Shown here piece after piece: positions 34,983 to 46,511 of a stretch of DNA of 64,000 nt (positions within the stretch are counted from its first letter, which is position 1; each line of letters starts with the position of its first letter). This DNA is from Ligula intestinalis. Taxonomy: Eukaryota; Platyhelminthes; Cestoda; Diphyllobothriidea; Diphyllobothriidae. The stretch spans positions 11,774,135-11,838,134 of the forward strand of contig JAYGXS010000002.1 of the NCBI GenBank assembly GCA_036362985.1. The letters run 5' to 3'. Position numbers and translations under genes: made by a program. The notes beneath the pieces were generated by a model. That model saw only the letters and a program-made list of their open reading frames with translations. It was not told the DNA's origin and ran no database searches.

Positions 34983-35511
34983 CAGTTGTCACCGGTTATT
35001 AAGCCCACGCTTAATAGGCCCAGCCGCATATTAAGCCCAAATCAGCTTTGGACGGAATTTAACATAGCAAAATCGTCCGGTTATTAAGCACAGTCGCCGG
35101 CTACAAAGCCCAGTTTGCCAACAGGAGAGAGTGAGATTCTCATCTCTCTGCGTGCGCATCGCGGTCTACAGGCATCAGATTTCACAAAATTTGACGATTT
35201 CTTGTGCCTGGAGAAGGACATCAAAGAGCACTTGCGAGTGAAGTTTCCTCCAAAAAAACTGACACTAGACCGCTTTTTTCAACGTGTCGCAAACCATTTG
35301 GTTTGTTTGTGTTATTACGTAAAATACAGGCAAACAGCATTATTTTCTAGTACATAACCAAGCTCTTAACATAATACAGTACGTATGTAATGTATAATGC
35401 CTATACTGCGTTTGCTAATCAAGAACTAAGACTCTCCGGTTATTGCGCCCGCCGCTTATTAAGCCCAATTTGGTCTGGGCCCGAGGTGGGCTTAGTAGCC
35501 GGTGACTACTG
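34983..35511 (+). mobile_element. Tigger/pogo-like deletion derivative
   Basis: Ends are inverted repeats CAGTTGTCACCGGTTATTAA (34983-35002) and, in complement from the right end, CAGTAGTCACCGGCTACTAA. They are flanked by TA at 34981-34982 and 35512-35513, the target site of the Tc1/mariner/pogo group. Inner subterminal sequence repeats the motif (CCGGTTATTAAGC, CCGCTTATTAAGCCC). About 529 bp with most of the transposase deleted; only a C-terminal coding remnant remains. Confidence 0.8.
35121..35357 (+). pseudogene. C-terminal remnant of a Tigger-like transposase
   Basis: Encodes 'LISLRAHRGLQASDFTKFDD', 'DIKEHLRVKFPPKKLTLDRFF', then a stop. Tigger/pogo DDE transposases often end in a poorly conserved tail with a terminal (K/Q)xxLTxFF-like motif; LTLDRFF fits that pattern. 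The DNA-binding and DDE parts are absent. Placement inside the TIR element supports the reading, but the protein match alone is weak. Confidence 0.5.
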
Positions 35512-35513
35512 TA

Positions 35514-36425
35514 CTATTGTCAGTACTGTAACAGGTTTTTATCATAGAGTATGTGCCATCACATATTGCATGGCCATGCCCTCTCCTGTCTCCGGCTTTC
35601 ATGATTTTGTCTTCACACCGGGCTCATGTGTGGGAGTGAAGCAAGAGAGTGATTGAGGTAGATGCCGCGCAAGGCACCTGCTTTCTATCCTATGATGCAG
35701 TCGGTGGACCTCATCAAAACCAATGATCAAACTGTCGGATGGCAATCACCTTTCTAAAATTATGGAACGCACCCATAAAAGACAATTTGACTGTCAAGTT
35801 GATTACTGTCACAACAGGGTTTTAGAAAGTAAATCAAATCAAAATAAACTCCAACAAATTCCGCCAAGAATTGAGTGCTCCAGACACTCAAGGACTATTC
35901 AAACGCTGACTCGAGAGCACTACAGCAAACTAAGAGCAGTGTATGCATTAGTCCAACATGCCTAGTCTTGTCTTTTTTCGATAAACGCCCCTTCAGGTGC
36001 TATGCTACACGCTTAGCATGACTAATGGTCACTTATCTTCATTAATTCCTCCGCCCCCTCTATCTCTCCTCCACCCCCCCCTCCACCCCTCAACTCTGGA
36101 ACGACTTCACCACACCCATACTGCCGAATAACTCACCGTCCGATATCACCCCTCCCCCTATTCAGACGAGACACTTGTATAAAAAGACGAACATTATTGA
36201 TAGCCTTTTACCCCGTTCCCATATAAAGGTAGTAGTCCAATGAGAATTTATCAACCAAAACGGTATTTATGCTCACCACCTTGTCCCTTGAACCCTTTAA
36301 TGGAAATTTTTGCAGTTTGTCTGTATTTTTAGTTGTAAATACATGCATTTATTTACAATGACCGTGCAGGTTCTGGTAGTGAGTAATACGGGTATAACTA
36401 CTCATGTTGCTTATTTGCCCGGCCG
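35514..36425. other. spacer with a pyrimidine-rich tract
   Basis: A C/T-rich stretch lies at about 36046-36100. No supported gene. Confidence 0.45.
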
Positions 36426-36426
36426 G

Positions 36427-36795
36427 TCATTTGCGAATATATCGCAGAATGGCCGACGAACTCGCTCCAACGGCACGGACGAACATCAACCGCAGCTCTT
36501 TGCATGGTGCATGCACATTCCACTCACTGCATGTGCCTGGTCTCAACGCGCCAATAGAGAGTTTGTGGTTGGTTGGGCGGTTGAAGTTGTAATTCAGTAC
36601 TTGAATCGTGTTTGTTGCTTCCCTGAATACTTTAGTCTTTAGGCCACCGCAATCTTTGCGACAGACGGGGACATCAAGGAAGGCCAGCTGGTTGTTCTCT
36701 TCCTCCTCCATCTTGAATTGGATGTCCGGGAAGACGTTGTTGAGATGTTCCATGAACGTGAGTATCTGAGCCCATTCGATGACGATAAAGGTGCC
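36427..36795 (-). pseudogene. PLE reverse transcriptase fragment, minus strand
   Basis: The minus strand encodes 'TFIVIEWAQILTFMEHLNNV', 'FPDIQFKMEEEENNQLAFLD', 'GGLKTKVFREATNTIQVLNY'. This is the segment just after the YVDD active site of a Penelope RT, matching 'TFIIIERDQVLTFKERLNAV' of the 60 kb copy. It starts immediately after the catalytic Asp pair, which is missing. The frame runs on to 36427 but diverges from the family after 'NRPTNHK'. Confidence 0.85.
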
Positions 36796-37335
36796 TGTTG
36801 CAAAGGTTTTGGTGGCCTAAAGACCTAAGTATTCAGGAAAGCGACAAACACGATGCAAGTACTAAATAACAGCACCAACCACCCAATTAGTCACAAACGC
36901 AGTTGCGTAAGGACGCTCTTGCTAATACAAGCGAACATGATGCGGCCTAAATTCTCGCAAGAGGTGACAATCGAGTGAGCCGAGAATTATATGAGTCATG
37001 GTTTATGGGCCCCTAATCCATCAACAAGTGCAACGATTTGCCCAATCCATATTTGGCGCTGAGACTAAATTGGGCCAAATCAAATCTTTGCTCGGGTAAC
37101 ACACAAGCCACCGCATCATTTTATGCCAACACTACAAGGCCAGATGGTCATTTCTGACGCAACGAATCAGCGCACACTCAAGGCATCTATCGATTTTTTC
37201 TGTACGTTTAAATTTTACGGCAAACCCTGTGAACACACAAACTGTTTCTGCTAATGTTCTCTAAGTATGTCTCTGATGATGAATCCGCGACGGATTTCGA
37301 AACGTCATGCGAATAAACATATTGTGCCAGCGATT
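36788..37335 (+). pseudogene. PLE fragment: RT end, GIY-YIG tail and 3' flank, plus strand
   Basis: The plus strand reads 'GGLKT', a TAA at 36826, 'VFRKATNTMQVLNN', 'HPISHKRSCVR', then jumps by deletion to the GIY-YIG tail ('EILARGDNRVSREL', 'ESWFMGP', 'SINKCNDLPNPYLALRLNWAK'). It ends in the flank with the intact hammerhead-like motif at 37273-37306 and AATAAACATATTGTGCCAGC. The junction with the minus-strand RT fragment at about 36790 is an inversion point in nearly the same part of the gene. Confidence 0.8.
37266..37311 (+). ncRNA. minimal hammerhead motif, PLE family A copy 3 (best core)
   Basis: CTGATGA (37273-37279), hairpin GAATCCG-CGA-CGGATTTC with one bulge, GAAACGTC (37299-37306). 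Every essential core base is canonical. Stem III would be the self-complementary ACGT with no loop, so activity would need two molecules, as proposed for minimal PLE hammerheads. Stem I is weak. Confidence 0.65.
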
Positions 37336-38050
37336 GAGTCGCCTTCTACCAGCATGTTTTTTCGACCATTGGTTTTGAAGAGGTCCAGAATGTGCACCAC
37401 AGTAGGATGGTGCAGCGACGATGACTTACGCGTGACTCTCTTTTAAGTGGTAGAAGACTTGCACTGCATCTACTGCACTTTCTCTTCCCTCAAATGCCCA
37501 AGCCCTGTGTCAAAAGGCCCGAAAGTGGGATCGGACGCAGAGGTCTGCACCTTCGCGGGCTATCTCGTTGATTGAGAGTGGAACACGAATAACGTCTGCC
37601 GTACCCTCACCTGACCTCCGTGTGGCTTCAGCATATTTACCACGTGGCCCATTTAGGAGGGACAGCAACTACCTCAAACAGGACTACGCCCAAAATCACA
37701 AAACACGTGTTTGCAAACGACACACTCTCTCGGGTGAGAGGGAATCATGATCTTCGGTCACTCCGTGTGGTTCCTCTGCTGCGTGTGTGATCCGACCTTG
37801 AGTATATAACAATGCGCTAAGTGTCGTGGCATGGCATGGAAGGTTGCCGATTGACGCAATAACTTGGACTACAGAGTATTTGTTTGTGTAGAGTGTCTGA
37901 CTGATGGACTGGGAGTCAGGCTGTAATGGCTCACTTCCGTGGCTTTTACGGCAAACCTATTCCGTGGAATCCACGCCAGGTGTGATTGCATGCCTACGGT
38001 TAACTCCAGCCCCCTGCGCTCACTCCCATTTCCGATCTTCTTAAGTAGGT
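37336..38050. other. spacer, nothing recognised
   Basis: No supported gene. Confidence 0.45.
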
Positions 38051-38052
38051 TG

Positions 38053-38115
38053 GTTGGTTAATAGCCCTTGTTGGGTCAGGAATGCCCGCTGGAGTCCAAA
38101 CTGGGTTGACATATA
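38053..38115 (-). repeat. second 3'-terminal fragment of the R1/jockey-like LINE
   Basis: About 60 bp (TAGCCCTTGTTGGGTCAGGA ... GTCCAAACTGGG) repeats the sequence at 38212-38270 (TAGCCCTTGCTGGATCAGGA ... GTCCAAACTGGG), which is the end of the LINE's last coding segment. It could be a second truncated insertion or a duplicated 3' end. Confidence 0.6.
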
Positions 38116-38211
38116 GAGCGATGATGCTGCCTGGTCAAGGGAGTGGCTGTACCGCTGCGTGGCTGCTTTCCTTGATTCTCCACCCAAATTCTACCCGGTG
38201 GGTTGTTTGGT

Positions 38212-39715
38212 TGGTAGCCCTTGCTGGATCAGGAGTCCCCAACGTAGTCCAAACTGGGAGCAGTTGGGAGATGCAGAAAAGACGCAACCTCAACTGGCTT
38301 GAGCCAAAGGTTTACAGGGGTAAGTTGGGTGCCTGGCCGGGAGCTGCAGGCGAAGAGATGCTGACAGTCATGTGGCGAGACGCCGCAGTCGAGACAGCAG
38401 TCAGGTGTGGACGGATCCAGTCGGTGTTGGTACTGGCGAAGGAGCATGGAGTGGACACTGCGTAGCTGCAGCAGGGTACAGCGAGTGACCCTCGGGAGTT
38501 GTCATTCCGAAGGCGCAATCGGAGGTGGATAGCAACCCAAAAGGACCGGGAAGTGGTAGCTGAATTTTGCGTCCACAACAGCCTTCTGGTAAAGACGCTG
38601 GAAGCCTGTCATAATGATAGACCCATCAATGGATAGATCCAAGAGACATGATGCCACAGTTTTCTTGTGGAGAACTCTAAGAGACGGTTGAGCACTGTGG
38701 CTATTTTCGGGGGCGTGGCAGCGGTGGTGGTGATTTGGATGATCAGGTTGCGAACAGGTCCATCAAAACTGCTGACTTAGGAGTGCGTTGTTGGGGCGAC
38801 ATGCAGGACAGAGGCCTCTGCAAGGAGAGGATCGATAGACGACGTCTGGTAGCAACCCGTCTTTGAGCTGAGGGCAGCGTTTTGTGCTGACTGGAGGTGG
38901 CGGAGGCTGGAAGAGCTGATGTTAGGAGACCAGAATGGTGCCGCATAAGTGAGATGCAGCTTGTCCAGCGCTGTAAATGTGGTCGGATAGGTCTCTTCCG
39001 TGCAGCCCTTGGATGTGCTCGTAAGAGCCTTAAGGACCTTGGTGTAGTGGTTCAATTTGCTTGCGACCTCCCTCGTATGGTTCTCGAACATAAAGAGAGG
39101 ATCGAAAGGGATGCCAAGGAGCTTCGGCTTACGGACCAGTGGTAAAAACGCATCGTTGACGGTGATGGCTGGGTGGCGACTGAACTCATTTGGATCTAGT
39201 GTGAAAACAGTGACGAACGACTTCACTGCTGAGATCGTCAAACCACGCTGAGTGTATAAGCTCATGACATCAAGCATGGACTCCGAGAGGACATGCGCAA
39301 CCTGATCACTGTGATGGTTCTGGTAGAAAAAGGTGACCCCTTCCGCGTATGATACCACTTTCGCAGGTACCAGAAGGAATGGCGGTCACGGATGTAAGGT
39401 GGCAATCATCGGACCAGGCCAGTTGGAACGTTCAGGGAGACAAAGTCCTGGAGGAGCTGATCGTGGCGGCGCAGTTAAAGGTTTGTGGAAGGTCAATTGA
39501 GACTGCCACGGTCCGCAAAGCGGGCTTCTGTTGATTGAAACCCTTGAAGTTGGCGTTACTGAGCTCAAAAAGCGTCGTTGTGCTGTCACGACCCAACCTG
39601 GCTAGACAGATCCGCTGCAGACGTCAACATTTCGTGGAGGAGTCGTTGCATAATCTTCGTTAGTGGACTGAGAAGGATGATTTGTCGATATATAGTCGCT
39701 AGACCGGGGTCTTAA
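38212..39715 (-). pseudogene. R1/jockey-like LINE, RT and C-terminal zinc motif
   Basis: Minus strand, in order: 'YRQIILLSPLTKIM' (near 39700), 'FKGFNQQKPALRTVAVSIDL' (RT motif A region, near 39550), then a long segment from 39358 with 'VVSYAEGVTF', 'LTISAVKSFVTVFTLDPNEF', 'LPLVRKPKLLGIPFDPLFMF', 'VLKALTSTSKG', 'YAAPFWSPNISSSSLRHLQS'. It ends (38447-38229) in a Cys/His motif 'CCLDCGVSPHDCQHLFAC' and 'LTPVNLWLKPVEVASFL'. The active site YADD reads YAEG, losing both Asp. The region between motif A and the active site is deleted or scrambled. Distinct from the CR1 copies. The clade name is my best guess. Confidence 0.8.
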
Positions 39716-41310
39716 CTAGATCGTGATACCGGGCGCAGGTGGGGGCGGGGTAAAGAGAGAGTGCGGTAGACACAGCGCAAGTCTAGCCTCTATATAAGCC
39801 AATTCACGCATAAGTCACCATATCTCCACCAATTTACTTTGGAGCACACGGTGTAACTCTAAGCAATTAACGATTGAACTGTTAATGCCGTTTATTCTGA
39901 ACGAGGTGCTACACTTTTTAACTTTTTTGTCTTAATTTACCTAAAATGCGAATTTATTCAGTGACGTGATAAGAAATGGCTAGGACTGCCCGCTATATAC
40001 AGATTCCTCTCCATACAAATAACAGGCAAGTTGGCCAATAAAATTGCCCAAAGAAACTTGCCAAGCACATACATTCTTCTGCTCTCGAAACGTGGAAATG
40101 ACAATAACTTTTTTATTTTAAGTTAAATACTGTCTGGAAGTACTTATTTCAAAGTCCGCCTCGGAGCCGAAGTAAACTTATTTGTACACTCGAGATTTTT
40201 AGATGATTCAAAACTTCATAAATAAATCATATTTTAGAATCTGAAACTTACTTTCAGAGTTGTTTAAAGCACGCTTCTATTTTATGATGATCATATATCC
40301 TGATAAAACTTTCTTCCTATCAGTTTTTCGAAAACAATTGAAAAGCAAATGGTTTTTCCTACAGTAAACCACGGTGGCAGTTTCGCATTAACAATCATAG
40401 AGAGAGTTCAGAAGCACACTTCTTTATTTTTCTACTGCATTGACTGAACTGAATTGAACATACAGTCACGCCTGTGAGATGCATAACTTCTTCTTTGCCC
40501 TGCTGGAAAATTTGACCACCAGAGCCCTCGGTGGATCAAGGCAACAATCAGTGCTGATTGACTAGGCAAAGAGAGGGAGATTTGAAGTGTGCAAAGTAAT
40601 TGTAGGCTGTCAACGCAACTATTCGTGCAGTTGGTTAATCAGCAACAGGGGGCCGCGGTTTAATCAGATGCAGTGACTTTTTCGTCAATTTATGTGAAGG
40701 GCAGTGCGCTGTGGCGGTGGTGGTGATTTCGAAGCCTTGAGCCGAAAATTAACCCCTGTCCACAGTCTTGTCTATAGGCAAAAAAATAACGGACACGTTG
40801 GAAAAGAAAGCTAACCCAGATACAATTCTTTTGTCCGCGAATTCGTGTTTAAATGGGTTAAATCTTTGTATGGACTTCAAACCAGTCGACTTAAGGGCTA
40901 CAGTGAAAAAATGCTGTTCAAATTGTTATCCTTATTTTACACATGTGGCAGGTTGCTAAATGTTCTCTGTGGATATTGTTCCCATGTTTTAGTGTCTGTT
41001 TTCTGGTTTATAGCCGTTTAAACCCAGAATCAAGACAAAAGACTCCTGTTGTGCATGACCAAGCACCAAAACTTCCAAAAATCAGCTTATATGTTTTGCA
41101 TTTATCCGCAAAAACTGTTGGAGTCAATTGGGCAGAAATTAGCATCTATGATGACTGCAAGGCTAATCATTATTTTTAAACCATTATAATTTGTGTACAC
41201 CTATCTCACAATTTATGCAACTCGAAAAATAAAACGTAACTGATTGTTTTGTGAGCTAATGTTTCGTTGTCTTAGTCGTATCGTCTAGGAATTATGCCTT
41301 AAAGATCAAT
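39716..41310. other. spacer, nothing recognised
   Basis: No supported gene. A CTGAACTGAATTGAAC patch at 40445-40459 resembles a LINE 3' terminal repeat, but no LINE sequence is attached. Confidence 0.4.
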
Positions 41311-41450
41311 GTTTTTTGTCAGGAGGTCTTGGCAGATTTGCTTTATTCAGTTGAGTCAATGGTGAAAAATTTGCAGCCTCGGTGGGAGTCGAGCTTACAT
41401 GGTAGGAAAGGCTTTTGTGTAGTAAACGCTCTACCATTGAGCTACGAGGC
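41300..41450 (-). repeat. tRNA-derived SINE (family 2, copy 2) with tRNA-like head
   Basis: Minus strand 41450-41376 is 75 nt with GCCTCG and CGAGGC as acceptor-like ends, a perfect D-arm (GCTC-AATGGTA-GAGC) and a T-arm-like GCTCGACTCCCAC. The anticodon arm does not pair and the variable region is too long, so it is not a functional tRNA. The tail (TTGACTCAACTGAATAAAG) matches the SINE at 16.4 kb. Confidence 0.6.
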
Positions 41451-43629
41451 TCGCATGTTCGCTTGTATTAGCAATTTAATCACACTTGAATCGATTTCAC
41501 CCACCCAACGTACTGCTTGTGTGAAATCTACTAGTACGCAACAGCCAGCTGACTGTCCAAGCAGGATTTTCTAAGCAATCATATACATGTTTAAAAAATG
41601 TGTTTATTCCGCCTTACCTTCTATAAATTCCGTGTAATATGCCGCAAATCTATTTTAACTCTGATGCCTTTTCCACAAAAATATTATGAAGTTTTACGAA
41701 AGACCAGTCATCTGTATGTCTCGCAGAATTGCTGATTGTCCACTTTTATTATGGTGTCGACACCTTTTTCACAGCTTCAGCTGTGCCTTGGCCTATGGGA
41801 CATTGCCACCATTCATAATGTACGCAATTTATATATAAAAATGACTTAGTTGTTGAAACGTTATGGGCTGCCAGCCATTGCACTGCTCGCTTACATGAAG
41901 GGGGCTAAACTACGGTATGCAAGTTCGCAATTCAGCTAAAAAGCACCCAAATCTCATTTTTCATTGTAACGAGTGGAAGAAGCTTTGCAAACCCCTTGGA
42001 AATAATCTTATTTGACAGTTTTACCGTCACATTCAATAATATCCCTCGCAGGCTTCAAAAAACGATGACTTATGCGTGCAGTCGTTTTAATTGGTTGTAG
42101 ATCCGCGTCGCATCTACCACACCTTCTCCCTCCCCCCACCATCTGAACCCGATGTCATGATCAACCCAAGAAGACCGCAGGCGGTAGAGGCCGGAGCCGT
42201 CCCTAAGCGTATTGCCACAACAGGATCGGATTACACGGGGTGGGAGCACCATCAAGGCCATAGCAAGGAGCCAGCGCAGTCTGACTCTCAGTCCGCCACT
42301 CCTCATGAACACACGCTGGGCTGACCACGCGATCCTACTTATCCTGTCAGTCGACAACTTTTCAGGCTGCGGCTTTTGGCTCACCGTGATAGCTTCAGCC
42401 CGTCAAATCGTTTATAGTGAGTAAACTGCGCTGAGCCGTTTACCGCCTCTCCGCTTTCATTTCCAGCCCCCAACCAACATCTAAGTCGGTCAGTAGACGG
42501 ACGTGGGGCATAGGCGCAGGTGCTGATATACCTCGTTTACACGTACTTCGTACATGACCTAGCCCAAAAAATAACGTTAAGTGACTGCTCACCATCGATC
42601 TCCTGCAAGGTTAACCACCGTTTAATAAGCGTTTTCTTTGGTTGTTTGAAAAGAATAGTAATATTTAAGATCTAGAAGCATAATCCGGAAAAAATAGACT
42701 GCCGGCTTTTGAGCGAATGTCTTTTCGACCTCGATACCAAAGGTGAACATGTTAAGTAATCTGCATTTTTTTCTACTGTAGACTGAGGTGTCTTTAAAAA
42801 TTCAAATTACTTTTACAGGAAAAATAAACGGAAAATTATACATTTTATTCATTGGATAGCAAATCACGCCTTCTTTTAATTTTCGCTTTGGGAGAGAATA
42901 CATTTGGGTTTTTTACGAAAAACGTTCACACACCCATATAATTTTGAACCAGATGTGCTTTTGCTTTTTTGGCTAAAAATTTCCATGTACAAGTTTATTT
43001 CTCGTTTAGCAAGCGAATCATAAATTACCATATACTATTAAGAGGGTAACAGACAATGCTCATACAGTCAACCATGGAGGCAGGCTGTACCGCATGCTTC
43101 CTTATGGACATTGATAAACGAGCAGATACGATAAGAGTCGGATAGACATTTTACAAAATAAACTTGTGGATTTTAAAGCAGACAACACTTGCTCGTAGTC
43201 AGACTAACTGAGGAAAGGAGAAGGTGGCCAGTTAAGACCAGTAGCCGCGGCAGGACAGACAGGCAGCCAAGTTACGAGGGGGTGGGGGTAGGGGTGTGGG
43301 TGGTAGGCACATGGTTACGGTAGAACTTCGGGCAGGGGGGGGCTGAGCAGTAATACGGCTCTCGGTGTGGAAAGGGGAGGGGGTGGCACTTCAATGCAAC
43401 GGCAGCCCGCAGATGTGGCCGTGGTCGATGCATTGACTCAGATATTCAGTGCGCCTTATTCAGACGTGTTCTGGGATTTTCAGTTGTCGTTTGCTGTGTT
43501 CAGCTTAGGGGTGGGGAGTCAGTGATATTTAACGCGCTGCGGGTTTTCAACTGTCATTAACCGTGTCCGAGGTAACGGTGGCAAACCAGTGATATTCAAA
43601 GTAGCCCAGCATACATAGCTTAGTGGTAG
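41451..43629. other. spacer, nothing certain
   Basis: Weak similarity to the foldback arm near 42745-42900 and a G-rich stretch at 43275-43385. Open frames at 42070-42424 on both strands show no domain. Confidence 0.4.
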
Positions 43630-44035
43630 TAAATGTTTGACCATTGATTTCAATGATGTGGATCATATGCTCAAGAGCAGAAACTGTGACTGTAGTCAGA
43701 TGTAGTGAAAGTAGACGAGCAGTCATCTTTCGCACTCTAGACCCTCTTCCCGCTTAAACCGGTGACAAGGCATAGCCGAGATGGCCGAGCAGGAATTAGG
43801 CGAAAGCCGCTTTCTCTAATGCAGGCCAGCAACACTGCCTAAGTTAGTCTTAAGTGACAGTAGCCTTTTGCGCTGGTACTACTGCATTACACACTCTCGT
43901 TCACCTTCAGCAGATGTCCAGAAAGACTTAAGAAGACCGAGTCTGATATTGCTACTACTATTTGTATTACTGCTTACTAGCAATGTAGCTGAGTGATAGT
44001 AGTAATGGTACCATAACTGACGTTAATAGTTTGTC
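43630..44035 (-). repeat. dispersed repeat R1, copy 3 (inverted)
   Basis: Reverse complement of the R1 unit: GATTTCAATGATGTGGATCA, AAGAGCAGAAACTG, CCTAATGCAGGCC-like, TAGCCTTTTGCGC, TACTACTGCATTAC, TTCACCT. Similarity is lower than between copies 1 and 2. Confidence 0.6.
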
Positions 44036-46509
44036 AGGGACGTGATCTGCTTCGGAATATACTACCTAATTTGAATTGAGGTGTACTTGAAACATGTACT
44101 ACTTAGGTTTCATTCAGGAAGTGAAATGGAAGACTTTTACTCTTCAGCCTTGATCATTCTCGAAAATTATTCTCTTAGTTCCATTTAAAAGGTGCACCCA
44201 CTAACTTCTGTATGAGGATAAAAGAAAATCAACGTTTATATAACCTAGAAGGAATCAAGAGAATTCAGTGCCGCTGGGCAAATACGCTTGTGTGATGACC
44301 TTGGTTTCTTTTAGAATATGGCCTAGTAGAATTTCCTCAGCAAAGTTTCGCCTTCTTACTTGTTGCAGCAGCAGAGATAGGCCACGTTTCAAAACAAAAG
44401 TAACGAGAGTTCGAGGGCTCCTATGACCACTTGCGTAGTATACTATCAGTATATTACTGTTTAAAGACTTAGAAGAATCAGTTTGGTCCAATCTACGTTT
44501 ATGACATTATTGTAACTTGCCAGTAATATGGGATGCTTAAAAAAGTCTTGTCAAAGCTCAAACTATCCGCCAAGTCTATCACGTAAATTCAAGGTGATTC
44601 ATAAAGAATATACAGGCAGGTTAGTTTATTTTGATAAACACTGAGAGTTCTCTTCTGCGAGAGAATTAGCGAATCATAATCTTGACATGCCAAATACCGT
44701 GAATGGAATAAAATTAATACAAAAGATTTGCCCAACCACATGGCCCATAATGAAAAACAAAGGGTTGGTATGGCTTTAATTTAAGAAGATTAACGAGTTA
44801 TTTGCATTTTCCCTGTAACATTATTCTAAGAATGTTTAGTGTCAAAGGTTAACGTTTTATTAACTAAGGTGTAAGCCTCATATTTTCCTACCTCGATCCT
44901 TATTACTATAGGTACCTATTCTGCGACATAGGAAAACGCTCCAGCAAGCTCACTTGGCCTTCTTTGTGGTGAAGGATACAGTAAGGAAGCGGGCCAACAT
45001 TATCACATCCAAAGTATCTCCAAATCATCTTTCGTACAGTATTAATACAGTATGTCTACAAATTCGTGCAAAGGTATTCATAAAATTTTACGCGGTAATG
45101 TCGCATATATTTGGCCACGTTATTTTAATTTACTGAATGAATTTAATCCTGAGAAAGCTTTTTAGTTCAGCTTGTTAAGGGTAACGGGCATTCATATTGG
45201 CTAAATCGATGGTAGCCTAATATCGAAGAAGTCTCCTTAGCTATAAAGTAACGCAGAATAAACTTTACATTAATGTGCAGTATGCTATGTGAGAACCCCA
45301 CGAAAAGTAAAAAAGTTTAAAATATATCCTTCCAGAACCAAAAAATTTAGTCCAAATTTGCTCCAATACAAGGAAACCCATTTCGAAGGAATTGCATGTA
45401 TTTTCATCAACAGGGAACAATTTCAGTTTGAAGCTTCTTGCCGCAAAATGCAGTAACAAAAACGTTTTGACCGCATATTTTAGCGCATCAAGTAGGTGGG
45501 TGTTAACCAAAATTGCCCTTATATAATCGTGAAGGAGGAAGAAAAAGCAGATCTTATTAAATCTACATAACGAAGAAATATACTTTTTCGTACACCATAA
45601 GTTTCGCGCATTCTTTATTTCAAAACGGATCAGACAATACCTAAGTTTAAATTCGATGACTGTTTTTTTGCATTTGTAAGGTAAAACCAGAGCGTGCAAA
45701 TAGTCCACTATGATGGAAAATACTCCAATATAAAGACAAAAGTGAGTTCTTTCTTTTTTGGCAAATTGTGTCATTTATCTTCACGTAACTTTAAAAAAAC
45801 TTATCAAAATTGTCCATTTTTATCTTGAAATTACTCTAGAAAAGGGTATCATGCACAACTGAATATCTACTTAAGGTGCTTTTCAAAGTGGTTACCTATT
45901 ATAGAGAGTTTTCTGATTAATTTTATAAATAAAGATAGCATATTTCTGTCGTGGACGTTCTTTTTGCTCGAAGAAGTTTTTTCGCTGTTAAAAGGAATTG
46001 CGTTATATGGTCCGCTTGGCCGTCGTACTAATAGGAAAGAGCTCATTTTCTTGGTAACTGTTTATAATAGATCTCTTATTTTAGAAGTTTTGGCATGAAC
46101 ATCTAAAAGAATCTACGTTTTTGGACCAAATCCAGAAAACACAGAAAGACCTTGAACATTTTGCCAGAATACAAAGTTCATTTTTTAAGTAATTGTCATT
46201 AAATAACGTTAGTGCGTTTAAAATATCTTGAATTAGGACAGACACTTTTCGTATAAAGAAAGTGTTAAGGTTATTCATCTAAAATAAGAAACGATTTAAA
46301 TTTATAGTTTTAATTTTTACCTTTTTTTACGTATGAATAAATTTTCTTAGCAAACAGTCAACATCTTTTATTTTTACTGTTCAATAATAAATCTTTCTTA
46401 CATTTATTATTGCTGTTTTTAGTTTTCGGATATGCCTTAATGTAGGTTAACGAATTATTATTAATCTATCGCAAAGGTTGGCATTTTACACGACTTATAC
46501 ATCGTAGTG
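44036..46509. other. AT-rich spacer
   Basis: Includes a 169-codon minus-strand open frame (45265-45774) rich in Phe, Leu, Ile and Lys as expected for AT-rich DNA. I see no domain and do not call it a gene. Confidence 0.4.
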
Positions 46510-46511
46510 TA

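Noticed and set aside
40440..40465. CTGAACTGAATTGAAC as the 3' end of another CR1 copy
   Set aside because: No CR1 coding or UTR sequence is recognisable upstream on either strand.
41376..41450. Possible functional tRNA gene on the minus strand
   Set aside because: Acceptor-like ends and D-arm are good, but the anticodon stem does not pair and the variable region is too long; the tail shared with 16.4 kb shows it is a SINE head.
45265..45774. 169-codon minus-strand open frame, the longest not explained by a transposon
   Set aside because: AT-rich, composed mostly of Phe, Leu, Ile, Lys and Cys, no recognisable domain and no similarity to anything else in the window; could arise by chance.
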